Both the position numbers and the translations under genes were made by a program. Below, piece by piece: positions 6,602-13,190 of a DNA stretch of 60,040 nucleotides. The notes under the pieces are model-generated. The model had not been told where the DNA came from, searched no databases, and worked only from the letters and a program-made list of their open reading frames with translations. Numbering within the stretch: the first letter of the stretch is position 1; each line of letters starts with the position of its first letter. This DNA comes from a virus: the IMG/VR virus record IMGVR_UViG_3300025083_000025, positions 1 through 60,040 of that record. One strand, written 5' to 3'.

Positions 6602-6925
6602 TTATTTTTCGAACCTTTTTCTTTTAAATACTTGATTAATAATTTGCTTTTGTAGGTATGCATCTAATACATTCCATTGCACCGCCATGTCATTCACTCC
6701 TAACTCCTCCCACGCTTCTTCATGATTTTGGTAGACTATAATATCTCCGTCTTTCCATCTCAGTAGTTCATGCTTCCCTTGATAGTCTACTATGACGTAC
6801 CAATTGCATAAGTATTTAGGGTGCATATATATGAGTCCCGTATCATTGACGCACTCATGATCCATTATTTGCCCTTCATCATCTACGATGTCGTAGGCAC
6901 AATTTTCACAGTGTTTGTAGTACAT
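6602..6925 (-). CDS. Hypothetical protein with Cys cluster, 107 aa
   Basis: The N-terminus carries C-x2-C and a further Cys (YYKHCENCAYDI ... DHECVND ... KYLCNWYV), which could bind one metal ion. The middle is Trp/Tyr/Asp rich (ELLRWKDGDIIVYQNHEEAW). No family recognised. Confidence 0.55.
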   Translation of the reverse strand: MYYKHCENCAYDIVDDEGQIMDHECVNDTGLIYMHPKYLCNWYVIVDYQGKHELLRWKDGDIIVYQNHEEAWEELGVNDMAVQWNVLDAYLQKQIINQVFKRKRFEK

Positions 6926-6929
6926 AAGA

Positions 6930-7238
6930 TTAGTATTCTGCTTGTACTAAGATGTCCTTCGATTCTCGTGACACCTCCGTTATTAGGTACTCAATGCGGT
7001 TTACCATTCGATATCCACTATCAATGAATAGTTCTTCGCCTTCGCCGTCAACCAGCGTCCATATGTTTAACGCATCGTTGTCTTGATTTTCTGTTAGGAA
7101 CTGCCTATCCTCCTCACTATGGGTGCAGAAGAAAATGCTTGAACCTTTTGTGTTCAATATGGGCTTGTATTTACGCTCCCAATTTTCGAATGATAGTAAC
7201 TCGTAGTTACTTTTCTTTTCAATGTATTCCATAAGCAT
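6930..7238 (-). CDS. Hypothetical protein, 102 aa
   Basis: Starts with ATGCTTATG (Met-Leu-Met), the same initiation sequence as the genes at 7344 and 9217; either ATG (7238 or 7232) may be used. The body contains a short beta/alpha pattern (IFFCTHSEEDRQFLTENQ). The gene is preceded by a tRNA-like structured element at 7251-7327. No family recognised. Confidence 0.55.
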   Translation of the reverse strand: MLMEYIEKKSNYELLSFENWERKYKPILNTKGSSIFFCTHSEEDRQFLTENQDNDALNIWTLVDGEGEELFIDSGYRMVNRIEYLITEVSRESKDILVQAEY

Positions 7239-7250
7239 CAATTAAATTAG

Positions 7251-7327
7251 GGGGCATCGTAGGTCACGAACCTACTGAGTCAACAACATGAACCAAAACC
7301 AAACCAATTGTCTTGACATGATGCCCC
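7251..7327 (-). ncRNA. tRNA-like structured leader element
   Basis: Read on the minus strand, a 77-nt segment begins GGGGCATC and ends GATGCCCC (perfect 8-bp closing stem). Just inside the 3' side is a T-arm look-alike, GTAGG-TTCGTGA-CCTAC. GTCAA and TTGAC can pair further in, leaving a 29-nt loop. I cannot draw a D-arm or a valid anticodon arm, and T-loop position 58 is U, so it is not a normal tRNA. It lies in the leader of the gene starting at 7238. Confidence 0.35.
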
Positions 7328-7343
7328 AAGTACATAGGGGTGC

Positions 7344-7607
7344 TTACATGGATATTCCCAATGCGCCGTTCGCTCGGCTTCGCTGATGGATTACGAATAT
7401 TGAGCATCGTTCGTATGTTTCGTCCGTTTCACAGTAAAACGATTTTTCGCTCTCCTCTAATATCTCCACAGCGTATTCCTTCATGTGGGCTACCACACCT
7501 TTAAACACCTTCTGCGCTTCCTCCATTGATTCCAAAGCGTACAAGTAATTTGATTCTTGCATATTTGATGTGTGTGCAACACAATAAGTTTTCGTGTCCA
7601 TAAGCAT
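7344..7607 (-). CDS. Hypothetical protein, 87 aa
   Basis: Starts ATGCTTATG (MLMDTKTYCVAHTSNMQESN). A small alpha/beta protein with three Cys residues (CVAH, FYCETD, ERCSIFV). Its start overlaps the stop of the 7607-7756 gene by one base. No family recognised. Confidence 0.55.
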   Translation of the reverse strand: MLMDTKTYCVAHTSNMQESNYLYALESMEEAQKVFKGVVAHMKEYAVEILEESEKSFYCETDETYERCSIFVIHQRSRANGALGISM

Positions 7608-7756
7608 TATTTTACTGATTCAGTTATTATTCCGCCTCTTTCCTTAGCGAATGCTTCCAACGTAGGTAGCAACGCCATGTACAATTCTTCTCCGTACACC
7701 ACACCCAAAATAGATGCGCCGACTCCGTCTTCAAAGTAAAAAGTGATTTCTTCCAT
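7607..7756 (-). CDS. Hypothetical protein, 49 aa
   Basis: ATG at 7756; the product MEEITFYFEDGVGASILGVV then a helical half with a basic-acidic end. Stop overlaps the next start (TAATG). Compact packing with neighbours supports it. No family recognised. Confidence 0.5.
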   Translation of the reverse strand: MEEITFYFEDGVGASILGVVYGEELYMALLPTLEAFAKERGGIITESVK

Positions 7757-7761
7757 AGGTA

Positions 7762-7932
7762 TTAAATATTTGTTTCTATATCATATCCATAAACAGCGAC
7801 TTCTCCGCTATCAAACAACAATCTCATGTACTTGTATACCTTCGTTGCCGTAGGGCGTTTGCAATGCTTGATAGCCCATATTTTTCTTGGGCCGTGTTCA
7901 CTGCATTGAGTGTAAAATACGTATCTATACAC
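7762..7932 (-). CDS. Hypothetical protein, 56 aa, GTG start
   Basis: Begins with GTG at 7932, overlapping the last codons of the upstream gene (GTGTAG). The product is basic in its first half (FYTQCSEHGPRKIWAIKHCK) and contains CSEHG and HCKRP, possibly a metal site. No ATG start is available upstream. No family recognised. Confidence 0.45.
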   Translation of the reverse strand: MYRYVFYTQCSEHGPRKIWAIKHCKRPTATKVYKYMRLLFDSGEVAVYGYDIETNI

Positions 7933-8113
7933 GATCTTCTCCGTAATACTTGCTTTCAGTACAACAAGTGCATATTAAATCCAAGCAGTCTTGAGCGTCT
8001 GCTTCGCGCTTCTCACGTTTGAACTGCTGGTCTTGGTCGTCCTCGTATCCATAGTCCGTGAAACGCTCGTTGTAGTCGGCCATATAGCCCCATAATTGGT
8101 CTTCCGTTAGCAT
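7925..8113 (-). CDS. Hypothetical protein, 62 aa; first gene after early promoter E2
   Basis: MLTEDQLWGYMADYNERFTD start, highly charged with a Cys cluster near the end (DLICTCCTES). Lies about 25 nt downstream of the promoter at 8138-8184. No family recognised. Confidence 0.55.
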   Translation of the reverse strand: MLTEDQLWGYMADYNERFTDYGYEDDQDQQFKREKREADAQDCLDLICTCCTESKYYGEDRV

Positions 8114-8137
8114 AAAATTGTTTTTGATTCAACGGTG

Positions 8138-8184
8138 CAATGATACACCGCCGAAAATTAGAATTGAGTTAATGAAATGTTAAA
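8138..8184 (-). promoter_or_regulatory. Early promoter E2
   Basis: Minus-strand reading: TTTAACATTTCATTAAC (8184-8168), 22 nt, then TATCATTG (8145-8138), one mismatch from TAnnTTTG. The 17-nt upstream unit is identical to that of E1 and E3 and the spacing is the same. Confidence 0.65.
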
Positions 8185-8193
8185 GCGTACAAA

Positions 8194-8340
8194 TTATTTT
8201 CTCCCTTCGGGCCATCGTCCTTCGCAGAACGTGTTCGTACATTCGTCGTCATGACCAACGTACTCCATACAATAACCGCACTTGTCGGCATAGAATTCAT
8301 TTTGTTCCGTCATAAATGACGCGTCGTTTGGATTTACCAT
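8194..8340 (-). CDS. 48-aa zinc-finger-like protein
   Basis: ATG at 8340 gives MVNPNDASFMTEQNEFYADK followed by C-x2-C ... C-x4-C (CGYC, CTNTFC), a plausible single zinc-binding knuckle. It ends at 8194, just upstream of promoter E2, with a small GC-rich hairpin (CCCGAAGGG) inside its last codons followed by an AT-rich run, perhaps a weak terminator. Confidence 0.5.
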   Translation of the reverse strand: MVNPNDASFMTEQNEFYADKCGYCMEYVGHDDECTNTFCEGRWPEGRK

Positions 8341-8348
8341 ACTATTTA

Positions 8349-8501
8349 TTATTTGAATTTAGATTTATGCAATGAAATTGCAGTGTCTTCATTTTGGACG
8401 TGATATGCATTGCCTGTAATTCGTCCGTAATGAATAACTTCAAACCATGCAAAGCCTTCGCTATCAAAACTACTTTGCTGAATCGTGGTATACTCTCTCA
8501 T
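8349..8501 (-). CDS. Hypothetical protein, 50 aa
   Basis: ATG at 8501: MREYTTIQQSSFDSEGFAWF, then a beta-rich segment and a helical, basic C-terminus. Fits between its neighbours with 8-11 bp gaps. No family recognised. Confidence 0.5.
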   Translation of the reverse strand: MREYTTIQQSSFDSEGFAWFEVIHYGRITGNAYHVQNEDTAISLHKSKFK

Positions 8502-8512
8502 GTTATTGGAAT

Positions 8513-9220
8513 TTAATGTTGTAGAATCTTCACGTCCTTCGTGCCCTTACCTAACAGCCCACTGCATAGCCCACATTTAGCGCAATTGCTCTTGTAGTCC
8601 ATCTCTTTAGATGCTGGGCAACTCACAGCCTTCTCAGTACCTATGGTAGTCGCAACGAATGAGCGGTATCCAATAGAACGTGCCTTGCTTTGCTCCTTCT
8701 CGTCATGTGTTGACGCCATGAACCACTTACCAAAATCATTGGCCCATTTTTTCTCCCATTGGTGTGTATACCCCGTCCAGCCGTCAGCAACCCATGTAAT
8801 CGATTCAACCAATGCCTTAGGCAACAGCGACGGTTCTCCATACGTCCCGAACCTTACATATGTATTGTAGGACATCTTCAAGATTTCATCTTGTTTCGAT
8901 CGATTCAAAGGCGTAAGGTCTTGATAGGATATGCTTCTAAGCATAGATAGAAAACCAACGTACTGATTAAACTTGTGAGTATAACACCCCCCGTTTCCAT
9001 TTCCTACGGAAAACGGGCAGTCCAAACAATTGGAGCCGTCCAGCGCAAAGAATTTCTTCATACCGAAGCCTTTTGACGTAGACGCTAACACCCACTGCTT
9101 CTCGCTGAAGGTGTACGTTTGAACCAAAGGTTTGCCGTCCGATATCTTGTCATTGGTCGTCTTACCTTTACGTACTACAAAGATGTTTTCACCATCTTTC
9201 CAAACCACTCGATTTTTCAT
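8513..9220 (-). CDS. Cys-rich conserved phage protein, 235 aa
   Basis: The largest protein of this operon stretch. It has an N-terminal C-x2-CP pair (NCLDCPFSVGNGNGGCYTHK, residues about 64-83), a central RFGTYGEPSLLP then GYTHQWEKKW, and a C-terminal cluster CPASKEMD ... NCAKCGLCSG. The same order of motifs occurs in a phage/plasmid family of unknown function. The YGEP motif and clustered Cys suggest a metalloprotein, perhaps iron-sulfur, but no catalytic role is established. Start ATG 9220 overlaps the upstream stop (ATGA). Confidence 0.65.
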   Translation of the reverse strand: MKNRVVWKDGENIFVVRKGKTTNDKISDGKPLVQTYTFSEKQWVLASTSKGFGMKKFFALDGSNCLDCPFSVGNGNGGCYTHKFNQYVGFLSMLRSISYQDLTPLNRSKQDEILKMSYNTYVRFGTYGEPSLLPKALVESITWVADGWTGYTHQWEKKWANDFGKWFMASTHDEKEQSKARSIGYRSFVATTIGTEKAVSCPASKEMDYKSNCAKCGLCSGLLGKGTKDVKILQH

Positions 9221-9390
9221 ACGTTTTCAGTGTTTTCTTTATACCAATCGCATAACGTGGCTTTCGCATCTTCGTTAAGGTTATCAAATAACCAGCAAAC
9301 CTCGTCGTACGGAATCATAGATTCAGTGAACAAATAATCAAAGTATGCATCTTTGATTTTCTCGGCGTGAATTAACTTTTTCATAAGCAT
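9217..9390 (-). CDS. Hypothetical protein, 57 aa
   Basis: Starts ATGCTTATG (Met-Leu-Met; either ATG 9390 or 9384). The product is acidic and aromatic (AYFDYLFTESMIPYDEVCWL). The stop overlaps the start of the Cys-rich gene as ATGA. It follows the second tRNA-like element with the identical leader TAATTTAATTG-ATGCTTATG used by the gene at 6930-7238. Confidence 0.5.
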   Translation of the reverse strand: MLMKKLIHAEKIKDAYFDYLFTESMIPYDEVCWLFDNLNEDAKATLCDWYKENTENV

Positions 9391-9401
9391 CAATTAAATT
9401 A

Positions 9402-9470
9402 GGGGCTTCCAAAGGATTCGAACCTTTACCAATGCAAAGCATTAGCGACCATCGGAGCCAACCACAGCGC
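9402..9470 (-). ncRNA. Second tRNA-like element with canonical T-arm
   Basis: On the minus strand AAAGG-TTCGAAT-CCTTT (9427-9411) is a textbook tRNA T-arm including the TTCGAAT loop, followed by GGAAGCCCC. Upstream, CTAAT-GCTTTGC-ATTGG could form a 5-bp/7-nt anticodon-like arm, and GGCTCC can pair with GGAAGCC with one bulge. There is no D-arm, the variable region is one base, and U33 is absent, so a working tRNA is unlikely. Confidence 0.35.
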
Positions 9471-9472
9471 AT

Positions 9473-9757
9473 TTACGCTGGTCTTAGGCACATAGTCCCG
9501 GGATTAATCCACTCGAAATACCAACCAGCCCTCTCAGCCCATCTATTAAGATGGTTAACAACACCGAAGGTATAAACCTCCTCACTCGAAGCCAACTCCC
9601 AATAATCAAACAAGGGAATTCCGTTGCGGTCGGTCGTTCCGTCCTCAGCACTCATAACAATGGCCATGTCAGGGCCGTCAACCCACATATCCTCATGGAT
9701 AGTGAGTGAAGGGTAGGTACTACCCAAAATTGAAAGCATTTTTGCTCGTGTTCTCAT
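9473..9757 (-). CDS. Hypothetical protein, 94 aa; first gene after early promoter E3
   Basis: MRTRAKMLSILGSTYPSLTI start, then Trp- and Asp-rich (HEDMWVDGPDMAIVMSAEDG) and WAERAGWYFEWINPGT. Probably one alpha/beta domain. No family recognised. Located about 27 nt downstream of the promoter at 9784-9830. Confidence 0.55.
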   Translation of the reverse strand: MRTRAKMLSILGSTYPSLTIHEDMWVDGPDMAIVMSAEDGTTDRNGIPLFDYWELASSEEVYTFGVVNHLNRWAERAGWYFEWINPGTMCLRPA

Positions 9758-9783
9758 AGTCGAAATTTGTTTGTTTGACGTTG

Positions 9784-9830
9784 CAAATGAACGGCGACAT
9801 TTACTGATCCTTAGTTAATGAAATGTTAAA
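9784..9830 (-). promoter_or_regulatory. Early promoter E3
   Basis: Minus-strand reading: TTTAACATTTCATTAAC (9830-9814), 22 nt, then TTCATTTG (9791-9784), one mismatch from TAnnTTTG. Upstream unit identical to E1 and E2. Confidence 0.65.
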
Positions 9831-9848
9831 GCCGTTAAATTAATTTTC

Positions 9849-9862
9849 ACCCCTTTAGGGGT
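9849..9862 (-). terminator. Short hairpin after the 9865-10023 gene
   Basis: ACCCC-TAAA-GGGGT immediately follows the stop codon region on the minus strand, then GAAAATTAATTT. The stem is perfect but the U-run is weak, so this may be an inefficient terminator that insulates promoter E3. Confidence 0.4.
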
Positions 9863-9864
9863 AT

Positions 9865-10023
9865 TCATCGGATTATCTCTCGTATGCTCCCTACGTCGAT
9901 TGTGCCGTAGGTCTTATGCACTCTTACAAGGTAACGCTGGGCCTCAAGCCATACTTTATGGCTCGAGGGTGTACAGCCTTCATAGACCTTAACAGCGTTA
10001 GATATTCTATCTAATTCGTTCAT
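9865..10023 (-). CDS. Hypothetical helical protein, 52 aa
   Basis: ATG at 10023: MNELDRISNAVKVYEGCTPS then helical and mildly basic. It follows the 10025-10366 gene with a 1-bp gap and is followed by a perfect hairpin. No family recognised. Confidence 0.5.
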   Translation of the reverse strand: MNELDRISNAVKVYEGCTPSSHKVWLEAQRYLVRVHKTYGTIDVGSIREIIR

Positions 10024-10024
10024 A

Positions 10025-10366
10025 CTAAAATTGTGTAACAATTAAACCAGCACTGCAAAAGTCCTCGCCATAGAATTGTGGGAATTCCTTTAGGAAGTCA
10101 ACCCAATGAGGATTGGGTACAGCAACTACGTTGCAGTAGTCCATAAGGTGTTCAAAACTCTCAATGTCTGGGTAGTCCTCTTGTACGGCCTTTAGGCTTT
10201 CGTACTCCGTATACTCACAACGGATAGCGATTGGGTCGAAGTCTATTTCATAGCCCATATCTTCCTCGAGTTCTTCGAAGTATTCGAATAAGGCACTCAA
10301 GCCTTCATAAGAAAAGTGGCCCTTTAGGGCGTCTTGAAATTCATAGGTATTAACTGAAGTTTTCAT
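10025..10366 (-). CDS. Conserved phage hypothetical protein, 113 aa
   Basis: The core FSYEGLSALFEYFEELEEDM followed by EIDFDPIAIRCEYTEY is a pattern seen in many phage and plasmid proteins of unknown function. The protein is strongly acidic, which would fit a DNA mimic or inhibitor, but no role is proven. A UUCG-capped hairpin lies in its leader at 10384-10399. Confidence 0.6.
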   Translation of the reverse strand: MKTSVNTYEFQDALKGHFSYEGLSALFEYFEELEEDMGYEIDFDPIAIRCEYTEYESLKAVQEDYPDIESFEHLMDYCNVVAVPNPHWVDFLKEFPQFYGEDFCSAGLIVTQF

Positions 10367-10383
10367 AAATGAAAAGGGTTTGT

Positions 10384-10399
10384 GCCCCCCGAAGGGGGC
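10384..10399 (-). promoter_or_regulatory. UUCG-capped hairpin between two early genes
   Basis: GCCCCC-UUCG-GGGGGC on the minus strand, a 6-bp all-GC stem with the very stable UUCG tetraloop, 18 bases before the ATG at 10366. A U-run follows only after CACAAACCC, so it may be a processing or attenuation site rather than a terminator. Confidence 0.45.
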
Positions 10400-10407
10400 T
10401 GGTTAAA

Positions 10408-10680
10408 TTATAGTGTTTGTGATTTTCTCTTATCGTTGTGTAACAACGGAAGGTATAAGCCATGGTAACGGCCTCCCTTGTGCACAAATGCTCCGTCAGG
10501 TGTTCCGAAGGAATCCCACATGGGGTGCTCCTCCTCGTCGTAGACGTCCCACAAGAACATCTCTTTGCCGTAGGCATTAATCGTTGGGTAGAAATTGCTC
10601 CAGCCATTCATTGAAGCCTCAAGGCTTACTCGTTGGCCATGATTACGCTGATTCATGCGCTCTAATTGAATTTTGTCCAT
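10408..10680 (-). CDS. Hypothetical protein, 90 aa
   Basis: MDKIQLERMNQRNHGQRVSL start, central WSNFYPTINAYGKEMFLWDV and a His/Gly-rich stretch (KGGRYHGLYLPL). No family recognised. Separated from the next gene by the UUCG hairpin. Confidence 0.5.
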   Translation of the reverse strand: MDKIQLERMNQRNHGQRVSLEASMNGWSNFYPTINAYGKEMFLWDVYDEEEHPMWDSFGTPDGAFVHKGGRYHGLYLPLLHNDKRKSQTL

Positions 10681-10692
10681 GTTAAACGTAGT

Positions 10693-11052
10693 TTAAAGGG
10701 TTACATTTGTTGGGTAGTAATCTCGTGCTTTCCAGTCAGCCAATATCTCTTTTTTATATGCTTTGCATATAACACTCAAGTGGTGCTTCAATGCTGGTAA
10801 GCCATTAATATCGCAGTCAACTTTGTTGACGTTGTAGCGTTTCTCAAATCCGTAGGAATAACGGGTTTTGTTGGCCTCTAATATGTAAACATATTGGTTC
10901 TTGTTGCCTCCTATTGTGATATCTTCGATATCCACGTTGTAGGGCCATGTACCGCCGTCATACGTTTGAGGTACAATTCCTTCGGAATACTGGTTGGCGA
11001 TTTCGATTAAGGCTTTAGCCTTGTTGATTTGATTTAGCGTTGCTTTTTTCAT
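10693..11052 (-). CDS. Hypothetical protein, 119 aa
   Basis: Starts MKKATLNQINKAKALIEIAN, mixed alpha/beta with many Tyr (QYVYILEANKTRYSYGFEKR). Not assigned to a family. Flanked by short gaps with repeated AACGTAGTTTA-type sequence on the plus strand (about 10684 and 11046), probably shared leaders. Confidence 0.55.
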   Translation of the reverse strand: MKKATLNQINKAKALIEIANQYSEGIVPQTYDGGTWPYNVDIEDITIGGNKNQYVYILEANKTRYSYGFEKRYNVNKVDCDINGLPALKHHLSVICKAYKKEILADWKARDYYPTNVTL

Positions 11053-11064
11053 CTTAAACGTAGT

Positions 11065-11280
11065 TTACTTGTTAATTTCATATTGTGCTCTAACCAGTCC
11101 CTTCCACATAGGGTCACTAAGTGACCGATACGCTGAAGTGAGTGATGCCGTGATAAATCCTACGGATTCGTAGGCTTCAGTTTCGAGGAAGTCCTCGTAG
11201 AGGGTAATAACCCAATTCCGACCGAATCGGTTTTCCAATGCTTTCAGCATTTCATGTGTTGATGTGATGTGTTTAGCCAT
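11065..11280 (-). CDS. Hypothetical protein, 71 aa; first gene after early promoter E4
   Basis: MAKHITSTHEMLKALENRFG start, a helical small protein with an aromatic middle (TLYEDFLETEAYESVGFITA). The first gene of the leftward early block, about 23 nt from promoter E4. No family recognised. Confidence 0.55.
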   Translation of the reverse strand: MAKHITSTHEMLKALENRFGRNWVITLYEDFLETEAYESVGFITASLTSAYRSLSDPMWKGLVRAQYEINK

Positions 11281-11303
11281 CTCGTTTTCGTTTTGGTTCG
11301 GGG

Positions 11304-11351
11304 CAAATCTACGGCGGTCTCGACCAGATCTTGTGTTAACGAAAAGTTAAT
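11304..11351 (-). promoter_or_regulatory. Early promoter E4 (head of the left early block)
   Basis: Minus-strand reading: ATTAACTTTTCGTTAAC (11351-11335), 23 nt, then TAGATTTG (11311-11304), an exact TAnnTTTG box. The TTAAC-N6-TTAAC repeat is kept although the spacer between the half-sites differs from E1-E3. Confidence 0.75.
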
Positions 11352-12112
11352 CTATGGTGCGCGCATAATGCACACGATAGACAACAACAAGGTCGGTGTT
11401 ATAACATCGGTTTAGAATCGGCTTCTACGAAGCAACACATGTGCCCGCCGTTTAAAACCACGGGGCAATGCGCCTCCCCTTTCAGGGGTTCACATGTTGC
11501 CGTGGGGGTGGGCTTGTGTTTCGGGGGGTAATTGTTCCCTCCCCCTTTACAAGGGGGCCTGGGAATCGCTGGGCTGTGGCCTCCTCCCCTAACCTCCTCC
11601 TCCCGAAGGGAGGGCACTGGTCAAGGGCAGTAAAGCCCAAAATCCTTGCAGGATTCACACGCGCGTTGACCCCCATGGGGTCAGAGAATCGGTTTCGGCT
11701 TTCGCGCGCGGACGTGTACATATATATATAATCCCCGCCCTGAACATGACTCAATAGATTTTGCGGGTTGTAACGCGTTGGAGATTGATCGCTTTGGATA
11801 TTCTTTGTCAGCGAATTTATGCGCTCATAGGGATGCAGTAATAACGTCACCGATCGCGAGACGATGGTAACTATTACCGCTGTAATGAATGTTTGTTCTT
11901 TGGGAAAAATTTGAGCAAAGATATGGCCCCTTTGCAACGGAGTGAATCTGTGTGGAGGTTGCTCACTCGCTGAATCAAGTGTCTCACAAATCACTGCTGT
12001 TTCTTCTTGTCGCTATGCTAAAGAAACTTACAGTTCTTGCTCAATAGAACCTCATACTGATGGTACGAAGTTAGGCTAAAAAAATGAGAAAGTCAATAGT
12101 AGTAAATACCCA
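11352..12112. other. GC-rich, palindrome-rich region without credible genes
   Basis: About 760 bases separating the leftward early block from the next gene. The first half is far richer in G and C than the genome and packed with perfect inverted repeats: CCCCTTTCAGGGG (11477-11489), CCCCCTTTACAAGGGGG (11541-11557), CCTCCCGAAGGGAGG, AATCCTTGCAGGATT, TGACCCCCATGGGGTCA (about 11667-11683). Then come GCGCGCG and TATATATATA. Open frames here have no protein-like composition. It could be a replication origin, a packaging locus or a structured RNA. Confidence 0.55.
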
Positions 12113-12565
12113 TTATGCAAAGTCTTCGTATGTGATCCATACTTCTCTTCCATCGAGTAACTCGTTTGATATCTTAGGGTATATATGTTGATATGCGTAT
12201 GTGCTCTTGCCTATTGTTCCCTTCATATCTGCGGCGTTCCCGACGAGTAAACATCCTGCGGTGTGCTCATCGGTATTACCGATATGTATAAGGATGTATT
12301 CAAACCCAGGTACGTTTCTTACCCAAAGCATACCATTGTGCATTTTCGGAAACTTGTCTTTGTATCTGTTGTGGAATCCTCCCACTGTTCGCAGTGTTAT
12401 GCGATAGGTGCCGGCGGGTATGCGTGTCTCGCCCATTACCTTTTCATCTCTATGTTCATCTTCAAGAGTAAAACAGAGAAACTCTCTACCTTCTTTACTT
12501 TCTGAGTACAGTGCTCCAATGGTAAAATCATCTTGGCTGTACATTCTTATTACACGTAGTTCCAT
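12113..12565 (-). CDS. DUF5675 protein (candidate cell-wall enzyme)
   Basis: ATG 12565 gives a 150-aa product MELRVIRMYSQDDFTIGALY. It has RIPAGTYRITL (after residue 50) and IHIGNTDEHTAGCLLVG near residues 98-114, the hallmark of DUF5675. The latter resembles the His...Ser/Thr-x-Gly-Cys motif of YkuD L,D-transpeptidases. Several phages carry DUF5675 where an endolysin would be expected, so a peptidoglycan role is likely but unproven. A longer frame to 12670 would overlap the divergent methyltransferase and its promoter, so it is not preferred. This gene is isolated from the lysis cassette at 52.8-54.1 kb. Confidence 0.7.
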   Translation of the reverse strand: MELRVIRMYSQDDFTIGALYSESKEGREFLCFTLEDEHRDEKVMGETRIPAGTYRITLRTVGGFHNRYKDKFPKMHNGMLWVRNVPGFEYILIHIGNTDEHTAGCLLVGNAADMKGTIGKSTYAYQHIYPKISNELLDGREVWITYEDFA

Positions 12566-12579
12566 ATGATCAAAGATAC

Positions 12580-12587
12580 TATATTTG
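12580..12587 (+). promoter_or_regulatory. Late promoter -7 box, leaderless
   Basis: TATATTTG matches TAnnTTTG and ends only 3 bases before the ATG at 12591, so transcription would start at or next to the start codon. Confidence 0.65.
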
Positions 12588-12590
12588 TGT

Positions 12591-13190
12591 ATGGCAAAAT
12601 CAGAGTTAGAGAAGATATACAGAACAGAGTTGATCCATCCTGATCCTCGTGGGACCATGTTGACTGACAAGGGGAGTCATCATTCTTATATACAAAACTA
12701 TTACAGCAAAGAGTTTACAGACAGGGAGGGTGTATCTAATATTCTTGAGTTGGGTGTGATGTCTGGCGGCAGTGTTATGTTATGGCACAAGTGGTTTACT
12801 AATGCTGTTATTGAGGGTGTGGACATATGGGATGAAACTATTTCTAACTTCAAGGAGATGTCAGGAGATACAGCGTACCCTCGTGCGAAACTCTATGAGA
12901 TGGATGGCTATACTGCTGATGCTGTTAATTGTTTCGATGACGACAAGTATGATTACATCATTGACGACGGTCCGCATAGTTTGATGTCTCAGGTATATTG
13001 TATAGAAAACTATCTATGTAAGTTGAAGCCTGGAGGTAAGATGATCATTGAGGATGTCCAGGATCTAAAATGGATACCAACTTTGGTGAAGGCTATAGAC
13101 CCAGAACTTGCAGTTGAATTTTGTACCTTTGACTTCAGTAAAATATCCAACGTAAGTGACGATATCATTTTTGAAATAACACGACAATGA
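12591..13190 (+). CDS. Class I SAM-dependent methyltransferase (CmcI/TylF-like)
   Basis: A 199-aa protein from ATG 12591 (MAKSELEK); an upstream TTG is less likely because the promoter box abuts the ATG. Motif I ILELGVMSGGSVMLW, acidic GVDIWDE after the second strand, YDYIIDDGPHSL as motif IV, and LKPGGKMIIEDVQD as the post-motif helix-strand are typical of sugar O-methyltransferases in the CmcI/Methyltransf_24 group. It heads the rightward late block, so it may methylate a virion or host glycan; the substrate is unknown. Confidence 0.8.
   Translation: MAKSELEKIYRTELIHPDPRGTMLTDKGSHHSYIQNYYSKEFTDREGVSNILELGVMSGGSVMLWHKWFTNAVIEGVDIWDETISNFKEMSGDTAYPRAKLYEMDGYTADAVNCFDDDKYDYIIDDGPHSLMSQVYCIENYLCKLKPGGKMIIEDVQDLKWIPTLVKAIDPELAVEFCTFDFSKISNVSDDIIFEITRQ

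Noticed and set aside
7251-7327. Canonical tRNA gene
   Set aside because: The 77-nt length, acceptor-like stem and T-arm suggested a tRNA, but no D-arm or anticodon arm with U33 can be drawn. Kept only as a tRNA-like element.
11482-11994. A 170-codon minus-strand open frame in the GC-rich region
   Set aside because: Its composition (Arg/Pro/Ser-rich, no domain) reflects high GC and palindromes; start and stop cut through the inverted repeats. Treated as non-coding.
12566-12670. N-terminal extension of the DUF5675 protein to 12670
   Set aside because: It would be antisense to the methyltransferase start and its promoter, and the extra 35 residues show no conserved feature.
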